From: Stephanodiscus triporus
Taxonomy: Eukaryota > Bacillariophyta > Thalassiosirophyceae > Thalassiosirales > Thalassiosiraceae
Reading direction: 5' to 3'
Length of the DNA: 15,563 nt
Assembly: GCA_036939755.1 (NCBI GenBank)
Contig: JALLAZ010001611.1
Span: 1-15,563 of the forward strand
Numbering within the stretch: the stretch's first letter is position 1; each line of letters opens with the position of its first letter. The notes beneath the pieces are model-generated. The model was not told the DNA's origin. It saw only the letters and a program-made list of their open reading frames with translations, and made no database searches. This document shows positions 8,736-15,563 of the stretch, in pieces. The position numbers and the translations under genes are program-made.

Positions 8736-10484
8736 ATGCTTTCAGCCACCAAAGCAGCTTCTTCGAAGAGGAGGAAGGTGGAGGCTACTCCTCTTGGCGG
8801 TGGTAGAACACCCCTCCGAGAGATTCACAATCTCCCTCTTTCCTGTGAAAAGAAGCTTTCTCCGGTGGCAGGGACTCGATTGTTTCCAGATGGGGTAGAA
8901 TCCAAGGGTGGGAATTGGGACTCCGATGGCTATGATGATGACTATGATGAGGAAGAGATCGATGTCTTTGAGAACCCTAATACTGACATTGAATGGGAGG
9001 ATAATACCAACGAGGCTACTACAGCAGCATCATCTTCAACTTCAAGATTTTCATTGTCAACCGCTGAGACTCTCCACCATCTGTTCAAGGTGCATAAACA
9101 TGTTATCAATTTGGAAGTACCAAACAAGAATTTCTCCCACAAGGAAGGTAATCAAGTGGTTCGGGTGGTTTGTACTGTGAATGATGACGTTAGGTCATGG
9201 ATCAAGGCTCAGATTGATACTGCAATTCAACAGCATTCTACTGAGATTCGCAAAGAGACAGGAAAGGATGGTTTCTTCGTTGTCAAGTTTGGCACAAGCA
9301 AACTAACATGTGCAAAAGGGAGAGTGGAAAATAACTTCACATACTCACGAAAGTTGTTTGAGAAAGGTGCAGTCATGTTGCCTCTTCTTCTTGTTGATGG
9401 AAATGCTTGCGAGGTTGCTGAAGGTTGCGGACAGAGGCATCTCAAATGGGTTAGAAAGAGTGGTGTAAACACAAGACTAGAGAAAGTTGGTTCTTACCCA
9501 ATGAAGTATCGTGAGAACATCACTATTGAGAAACCCAATGTGCTCTACATCAAGTTTGGACGTTTGGGATTGACTGTGTCAGGTTTCTTCCGAGAGTGGA
9601 AACTCCACTACCAAGCTACTCGTGAAGCTCGTGAGAAGAAGAAAGCATATAAACTAGCCCTGGAAGCTTCACAGACTAGGATCCCCGACTACTTTGATTT
9701 GGCCCAAACGGATCCCACCTCCACAATTGACTTATCCGTCACCAAGGAAGAAGAAGATGAGGTCACCGAAGTTGCTGAGTCTCCAAAGAAGATGCCTGCC
9801 ACCACAACCTTGCCCTTGGTCCAAGAGAACACCGTTGGCAGTCTCACAGAAGGAGTTCCTCTGCAGCAGATGTACACACACTCATCCAAAGGAGTGTTAG
9901 GGCATCCCTGTGATGCATCTGAGTTGATTAGTCTCTGCATCAATAGATGCAGCGACATGATGCAAGTGGCGGATTGTTTCGTAGAGAAGGTCTCGTTTAG
10001 CAAGCTGAACAGACTCCTGGATGATCTCGATTTGCCCCGATTAGATGGACACCATGATCTTAGGACTGCAAAGTTCAATTTGTGCAAGGATGAATTCCTT
10101 CGTGTCACCCAGCTACCAGACATAAAGCCACGGACAGGGAGGCAGGCAGAGAACCATAGAGCATATCTCAAACTTTCCGATGAGCAAAAGGAAAAGAAAA
10201 GAATCAATAATAAGGCTCAGAACGATGCCAAAAAAGCACCATGCAAACGATGTGGCCAATCTTGTGTAGGCGAATTTGCACAGGTTGTAACGCTACCAAA
10301 GAAGGATGGGAGTGGTACGTTTCAGCATGTTTTCTGCAAGACAACATGCAGCCGTATCACATGCGTCGGAAAGTGCATCAAATGCGGTCAAGCAACCGGC
10401 ACACGAGGCAAATACACGCACAAGGACAGTGATACGAAAGTGGTTAAGTACATGACAGTCTGCGGGAATTGCAGGGTTAGATAA
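8736..10484 (+). CDS. Unknown protein with basic N-terminus, PIP-box and Cys-rich C-terminus
   Basis: I do not recognise this protein. It has 582 residues and no intron. The ATG at 8736 is preferred because a nuclear-protein-like N-terminus begins there; an in-frame ATG at 8688 would add 16 residues. Features in order: a basic patch SSKRRK near residue 9 that could be a nuclear signal; an acidic run DDDYDEEEID; a globular central region at about 120-300; QTRIPDYF at 313-320 (bases 9672-9695), which fits the PCNA-binding consensus Qxx[ILM]xx[FY][FY]; a Lys-rich helix; and a C-terminal segment with about ten Cys arranged largely as CxxC or CxxxC pairs, likely binding zinc. It could be a chromatin or replication factor, or a protein of a mobile element, given the repeat at 8119-8271 and the gene fragments on its left. 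That ORF is real is likely; the function is open. Confidence 0.75.
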   Translation: MLSATKAASSKRRKVEATPLGGGRTPLREIHNLPLSCEKKLSPVAGTRLFPDGVESKGGNWDSDGYDDDYDEEEIDVFENPNTDIEWEDNTNEATTAASSSTSRFSLSTAETLHHLFKVHKHVINLEVPNKNFSHKEGNQVVRVVCTVNDDVRSWIKAQIDTAIQQHSTEIRKETGKDGFFVVKFGTSKLTCAKGRVENNFTYSRKLFEKGAVMLPLLLVDGNACEVAEGCGQRHLKWVRKSGVNTRLEKVGSYPMKYRENITIEKPNVLYIKFGRLGLTVSGFFREWKLHYQATREAREKKKAYKLALEASQTRIPDYFDLAQTDPTSTIDLSVTKEEEDEVTEVAESPKKMPATTTLPLVQENTVGSLTEGVPLQQMYTHSSKGVLGHPCDASELISLCINRCSDMMQVADCFVEKVSFSKLNRLLDDLDLPRLDGHHDLRTAKFNLCKDEFLRVTQLPDIKPRTGRQAENHRAYLKLSDEQKEKKRINNKAQNDAKKAPCKRCGQSCVGEFAQVVTLPKKDGSGTFQHVFCKTTCSRITCVGKCIKCGQATGTRGKYTHKDSDTKVVKYMTVCGNCRVR

Positions 10485-10862
10485 TTATAATTCAGCGTGT
10501 CGAAGGGGCCAAGGCATCAGAGGAGGCCACGTGTATCAAACGCCGCGAGGAACGCCTCAGGAATTGAGATGTGTCGTTCGCAGCTTTCGAATCTTGCGAT
10601 GGTATGCCTGCGGTAGGCACAGCATCAATTTCTTGGAGAACAAATCAGTTGAGCACGAAACGTCATGGTTGCGTGGAGGGAGAGGAGGGATAGACTCGAT
10701 AGCTGAAAAGCGAGCAAGAATTGAATCCCCTGCTCTTTCACTAACATTACTACACTGATTAACTTCCAAACATTGTTTATATTTATGCTCAGTTCGTTAC
10801 TAATAATGTAGGAATAATTAATTTAATCCGCAGATCGGGGCATATGTATAAAATCGACAACA
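10485..10862. other. Intergenic stretch between two convergent genes
   Basis: Short frames of 70-75 codons are open on both strands at 10531-10769, but neither resembles a known protein and neither joins the flanking genes. Positions 10760-10860 are AT-rich and probably hold the 3' UTR of the peroxidase on the minus strand. No terminal repeats matching those at 8119-8271 were seen. Confidence 0.5.
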
Positions 10863-13525
10863 TCAAATAGCTTCACAACTTTCCACCAAGGGAGATAAAT
10901 TCGTTTGACCAACAGTCGTCGCTGTGTCAAACAGTGTTCAAGGATGATCGTAGGCAAAGAGTGGTTGAGACATCAGGAAGAATTTCTGGTGGGAATCCCG
11001 TCTTCATGAAAAATAGTGAGAGAACTTACCCTTTCTCCATCCTTCGGCGAATGCGGTATAGAATGGCACGTTGTTGGTATTAGGATACGATCCTCCCAAC
11101 ATTTCTCCGACTGCCTGGCGAGCTTCCCATCTGACATCAATTTGTGAATAGAATGGGCATCGCCTCGCCGCAGCTTCAAAGCCCCCACATGTGTCTTCAT
11201 CTGAAGTACAGCACGGCAGATTGCCATCTATATCATGTACGAGGCATATATCAGTGTTGAGCATCATGCGAGTGTTGCCCCCGTCAGAAGGCCCCCCAGT
11301 TGTCCAGTCCTGTGTACCCTCTCCCATGTTCCTTGGTCGCCAGGAATTCAAATAAATTTCTTCGTAATACTGCTTGTCAAATACCTAAAATTGAAATACA
11401 ACTAGTGAGATCATACGTCTGATTTGCAAGGAGGGATGTGGACAAAAATACGCCCATTTAAAAGACAAGGAAAGTCGACACACCTGTGCATCCTCATCCG
11501 TGTCTACCCAAGTTCCCTCATGACCAGAGAACTGGCATGATAAGTAATTGGACGATAGACGATATACATTCAGTATAACCCTCATTAAGGTCCTCAACGA
11601 AAGCCAATGAATCTCACCTCGTTGGCGCCCCTGCCAAGCGTATGTGCCCCCATAAGCGCAACTGCGTCCACCCAAGTGAGTCCCATCCTCTCAAGAAAGA
11701 CTCCCTCCACCTGTTCACAGCCCGAAGGAGTCGGAAGACGATCTCCAGAACCCGCACACACATCACTATCTTCCCTACCCCACACAAAGGTTTCCATCAA
11801 ATCCAAGGAATTCTCGATCGATGTTTGGCGGATGACGGCATTCGCAGCTGCGATCCAAAAATCAGCCCTCGATACGTGAGAATACTTCTTATCGTAGAGC
11901 AACTTCAGTGTACAATTCGCACACCAAACATCCGCGGGCAATCCAGCATTAGAGGGATGACTGGGATCAAAGCATCCATCGGGACCCATCGGATTGCCGC
12001 TACTATTTTGATCGTAGTCCATGAAGTCATGCGCGGCCAATCGCACTATACCGCCTAGGAAGTGGCTTCGAGTCTTGGCGTCGGCAATATTGTTCTTTAA
12101 TGTCTCGATATCGTTATCGATCGCATTGTATGTGCGAACTGTAAAGCACCTCTCCGTGGTTGGTGTCCTGGGCATTGATGTTGGTGTTATAGTTGGTTCA
12201 TGAGTTGATGAGTTCGAATCAGCAACCTCAACAACGCTCTCTGAGTTCGAATCAGCAACATCAACATCAACCACTTGCGACAAGTCACCACACCAAACTG
12301 CAATGTACAATTCAAGAGCGACAATAAGTAAGATTGTAAAATTTCGATTGGAGGAAGACAATGGCATTCATTCAAATGCACCCCCTTACTCCTCATTGTT
12401 TGTGCAGCAGATAAAGTTGACATCTCTTGGACTGTCCCATCAAGGCCAAAATATGCCACGTCATTCTCGTAATAGCATCCCTTTATTTCACTGTGAGCAG
12501 TGCCAAACAAGTTGATACAAATTAGCTCTTTGCAATGCTTAAAAATAGGCGACAGTTGCCACTGACAATAATCAACACAGACCCACACACTGCTAAACTC
12601 ACAAATCGCCGACCACGTAATCGGCAAATCCCATGCTTTGACGCTGTGCATCACATGCTTCGTCAGTGAGACAAGGAACTGCTCCTCCGGCCGTTGTGAT
12701 TGCATTGAATGTGTCCACCCAATCGTCTAGATTTATAGATGAATTGGTCGTCGTTGTTCCTTGCGTCGTCGTTATCGTCGTCGTCGATGTCGTCATCGTC
12801 ACCATGTCTTGGCCAATTGGTAATGAATTAAATTCATCGATCCAACTTGATACGTCAATCGTTAGGGGCGTCGGAGCAGGATTGTTTGACGGCTGTGTAA
12901 TGACGATGCTGGATGTGGAGGTGTCATTGTTGCCGGTTGGTGCCATCGACCCATTTTGCAACGGAATGGATGTACTATTTGTAGACTCGTCAGTCTTAGA
13001 TGAAATTGACGTACTGGTCGATTGCAATGTTGTCCCCTCTTCAGTTGACGATGGGCCCGATTGAATGGAATACCATGCTCCGGATGCGTCGGCTGGCTCG
13101 TTAGCGGGCCGAAGCGACTGCGAAGGAGAGGGCGGTCTCGTGGAGCGAAGGAGCCCGGTGGGAGGCTCGTTAGCGGCCGCAGCAAGCGATTCGACGTCGT
13201 TCACATGCGCCATCAGCCCTACAGCGGCTCCGCCCGCAATCGCGACGACGAGGAATGCAGTCACGCACAAGATCTGTCGGCGGTCGCAACGTAGCGGAGA
13301 TATCGCGTGCGGCTGTTCGTCGGGCATCGCACCATTCGACCTTGTTCCGCCGCCCGCGTTGGAGGGTTCGCGTGCCCCTTCGACGGGGACGGGAGCGGCC
13401 TTGACGCCTTCCAATCTGTCTTCCACGCTATCCATGGCTTGGTCAAAGAGGCGCCCCTCTTCTGTCATTGCATCTGAGCATTTGCTCAGTGTTAAATTTT
13501 GAGTTCGTTCTGATACTCCTACCAT
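10863..13525 (-). CDS. Membrane-anchored secretory-type heme peroxidase with four-Cys domain
   Basis: Six exons on the minus strand, 13525-12603, 12490-12390, 12297-11618, 11531-11484, 11384-11030 and 10921-10863, join in phase to give 721 residues. All five introns are GT-AG (112, 92, 86, 99 and 108 bases). Residues 1-84 are hydrophilic. Residues 85-107 form one hydrophobic helix followed by a Ser/Thr-rich stalk, which suggests a type II membrane protein. Residues 285-344 form a small domain with C285, C291, C313 and C344 (DEAC, GDFEIKGC, MRIWC). The peroxidase domain follows: RLAAHDF with distal Arg427 and His431, the calcium-type site MGPDGCFD, SRADFW, and the proximal heme ligand His560 in ALMGAHTLGR. 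The end is KATTVGQTNLSPL and ESC. It would reduce hydrogen peroxide at the cell surface or in the secretory path. A second ATG at codon 20 is also possible; an AT-rich TATTTAT-type motif at 13536-13544 lies close to the first ATG. Confidence 0.85.
12209..12259 (-). repeat. Two 18-base direct repeats coding VADSNS
   Basis: The 18-base segments 12209-12226 and 12242-12259 are identical, with a 33-base period. They code for VADSNS twice in the Ser-rich linker between the four-Cys domain and the peroxidase domain. This is a small in-frame duplication of 11 residues. Confidence 0.85.
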
Positions 13526-14126
13526 ACCTCGGCGGTTTATTTATGTGAAACGAAACCCACATCACACAATTTATCTAAAGCTCGGGCGGCGGCGGCGGGA
13601 GTAGAAGGCTGGGAGAGGGAGAGAAACCTGACTGAGTTCGAAATGGTTTGAATTGGGATTTTGTTGAGAAGTGACAGAGAAGAGGGAGAAATGCTTTTCA
13701 TATTGAGATGTACATAAACTCGTAGGAATTCATAGGATGGAAGTCATTAGTTTCAAATCTGAGACGCAGAGGATAATATCTAATTCCTTTGTGTTGCATG
13801 GGGTGAGAAAGGAAATTAATACTCTAGTCGTACTAATTCCTAAGTGAAATAGTTAATATTTTTGAGAGAAGCGAAGCAAGATTCATTGCTCATTATTCAT
13901 TATCGTACTACGATACTCATATCGAGATCGGTATCTACCATAATATCATACGATTGACAAAACCACATCTTATTATTTCTTTTTTCACCTAACTCCTCGA
14001 TCTAGATACATAGATATCTACCTCTACTCTGCATAACACCCTTCGACCCGATCCCAAACGTCGCGCTCACGTAATGAAGTTGAGAAGTAGCAGTCCATCT
14101 TGATGTGGAGGGGTTATTCTTAGAAG
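13526..14126. other. AT-rich intergenic region between divergent genes
   Basis: About 600 bases lie between the peroxidase start on the minus strand and the phosphoesterase remnant on the plus strand. The region has no ORF of note. It probably includes the peroxidase promoter. A GGC run near 13585 and a short palindrome (ATCGTA-C-TACGAT) near 13903 are the only local structures seen. Confidence 0.5.
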
Positions 14127-15140
14127 ATGCACTGTCGTTGTTTTATCATAAATCTCTTCCACAGCATTAACGCCGCTTGTTCGGGGAAGCAAAACGAGCT
14201 TGATGCTTCTTTGTATGCCATTGATGATGTCTTTTTGTTTCCAGTGATGGCGGCAGGAAACTATGAAAGTAATCAATCTGACCACCCATCTCTTTTGGAG
14301 GCACCATCATCGCTCCGCCCCACCTATTGTCAAATGTACAGTAACAACAATCTGCTCATGTTTTACGCAATAGGCAATACCCCCTATACCAACGTGGAGG
14401 AATGTCTTATCCCGCATGATCTTGGAAAGCTATCGGCATCCGATGGGCAATATTTGGTTCATTTGGGTTATGTCAAAGATGGCCAGTCCGATGGATGCCC
14501 CAAATCCATGTATGAGAATATATCACCATATTTGAATCTTCTCTGCTACATACTTTTTTCATTGTCGGTGATAATGAACTGGACTGTGGTGTCAAGAAAA
14601 AAAACGACGAAAGTTTTGCTCATTGGGAGAAGAATTTGCTTCGCTTTGAAGAAAGTACCAATCTGAATTGGCCGCCATTTGTTGCTATTGTCACCCGCCA
14701 TACAGACCATACGGAGTTCCTTTCTTTCATCCTCGACAATGTACTATTTCTCGGTCAAGGTCTACCATCGCCAAATGAGGACAACATGCCATCATATGAT
14801 GAATGGGAGAAATATCTTGACGCAAATGTGAGATGGACAAGGGAGCATTTTGTTGCACCAAACGCCGGCATACAATTGACAATTGAGAGCAGCGGTGATT
14901 TTTGTACACGCAACAGGAGGACCAAATACACTGTTCTTTGCCGAGGTCAAGAGTATTGCATCATCATACCCAGACATACCAATATTAGTGATGGAGGATC
15001 ATCATTTGTTTGCAGAAGAAATATTTTGGGATGTGCCAAGCTTGTACAAGATCTCTTTAGATGATACAGTGATGCCTACTGCAATAACTATTGGTCCATA
15101 TGCGAGAAATATTGACAAAATCTTTCGTTACAAACATTGA
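14127..15140 (+). pseudogene. Decayed calcineurin-like metallophosphoesterase
   Basis: The protein reads in three successive frames: 14127 to about 14553, then to about 14880, then to 15140. The order of motifs is that of a calcineurin-like phosphoesterase: FYAIGNTPYTNVEE, then YLVHLGYVKDGQS, IVGDNELDC, a middle segment TEFLSFILDNVLFLGQGLPS, and AAVIFVHATGGPN. The first shift lies at a T6 run (14554-14559) and fits one missing T. The second lies at a tandem CAATTGA duplication (14873-14886); one copy less restores GIQLRAAVIF. In the family the motifs are normally GD and HxGD; here the metal-binding Asp is Asn at 14376-14378 and Tyr at 14469-14471. Together these suggest a dead gene rather than introns. 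A sequencing error could explain the T run but hardly the rest. The phosphatase family is fairly sure; its substrate is unknown. Confidence 0.7.
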
Positions 15141-15436
15141 TGTCCATGTTCCACTGACCATCGTCGTACACAGTTTCTCACGTACTCATCTGAAGATTGC
15201 AAGGGAGTGTGTGATAGGAATATATTGTGTGCTGGAAACTGGCAATAAAGTTTGTGATTTGAGGGGCAGAAGTGCCAAGTGTTGTGTAAGCCCAGATACT
15301 TTTTTGCGAAGCAATTTTGTCCTACCTGGTACAGTCACCTGTTGGTTCTATCTTGATATTTTTGATGAATATCAAAGAATGACTGTAAAACTTTTGCATG
15401 TACAAATACCCTTGTTTTGGGGATAGTCACATTCTG
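15141..15436 (+). other. Possible degraded 3' tail of the phosphoesterase
   Basis: After the TGA at 15138-15140 the same frame continues open for 34 codons to a TAA just after 15240, with a Cys-bearing segment (SEDCKGVCDRNILCAGNWQ). It could be the original C-terminus behind a premature stop. A second frame is open to 15426 but shows nothing I recognise. Confidence 0.3.
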
Positions 15437-15531
15437 AGGGATGGCACTGGTGCAGAATACCTTAGTTGTTTTTTACCCGGTAATTACTGGGTAATTACCG
15501 GAATTACCAAACTTGATGTAGAGCCATCCCT
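15437..15531. mobile_element. Small inverted-repeat element, MITE-like
   Basis: The outer arms AGGGATGGC (15437-15445) and GCCATCCCT (15523-15531) are exact reverse complements 95 bases apart end to end. Nested inside is a perfect hairpin: CCGGTAATTAC (15477-15487), a three-base loop TGG, and GTAATTACCGG (15491-15501). It has no ORF. Terminal inverted repeats on a short non-coding segment fit a miniature transposable element; a regulatory hairpin is the alternative. No clear target-site duplication was seen. Confidence 0.45.
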
Positions 15532-15563
15532 TAAAGCAGCAACAACAGGTCGTCGTCTCCCGT

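Noticed and set aside
10531..10769. Small genes on either strand
   Set aside because: The frames overlap antiparallel, resemble nothing known and have no splice links to neighbours.
10986..11029. A 44-base last intron of the peroxidase
   Set aside because: It is in phase but unusually short, and the resulting tail is not family-like. The acceptor at 10922 gives KATTVG and ESC, which fit the family.
12298..12367. Signal peptide of a secreted peroxidase starting at 12367
   Set aside because: Most of the hydrophobic stretch is the T-rich end of an intron with a donor at 12389 and an acceptor at 12298; the spliced frame gives the conserved MRIWC.

Overview
The window looks like nuclear DNA of a microalga, most likely a centric diatom. 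The protein-coding stretches are broken by short GT-AG introns (73 to 112 bases) whose phases match exactly across exon joins. One gene carries a small four-cysteine domain that I associate with diatom secreted or membrane proteins. Base composition is patchy, from very GC-rich triplet repeats on the left to AT-rich DNA on the right. No bacterial operon, CRISPR, phage or RNA gene was seen. The diatom assignment is an inference.

Layout. (1) 537-6354, plus: a very large HEAT-like protein resembling the N-terminal part of TARBP1/Trm3 tRNA ribose methyltransferases. It has one 76-base intron and stops at an assembly N before any SpoU catalytic domain. (2) 6355-6410: a single N followed by an exact 55-base copy of 4123-4177, which looks like an assembly join. 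(3) 6411-8119, minus: the middle and catalytic-serine part of an S9A prolyl oligopeptidase in six exons, cut at both ends. (4) 8119-8271: a 61-base tandem repeat sitting exactly at the last splice acceptor of the peptidase. (5) 8381-8610, plus: a frameshifted J-domain remnant. (6) 8736-10484, plus: an intronless unknown protein with a basic N-terminus, a consensus-matching PIP-box and a cysteine-rich C-terminus. (7) 10863-13525, minus: a six-exon gene for a predicted 721-residue membrane-anchored heme peroxidase that carries the four-cysteine domain. (8) 14127-15140, plus: a decayed calcineurin-like phosphoesterase with two traceable frameshifts and two replaced metal-site aspartates. (9) 15437-15531: a small inverted-repeat element, perhaps a MITE.

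The genes do not form an obvious pathway. The main results are the reconstructed peroxidase gene, in which the signal-peptide-like start at 12367 turns out to be mostly intron; the misassembly that removes the 3' ends of two convergent genes; the PIP-box in an unrecognised protein; and the cluster of broken gene fragments around repeats at 8.1-8.6 kb. I saw no convincing new multi-gene system.
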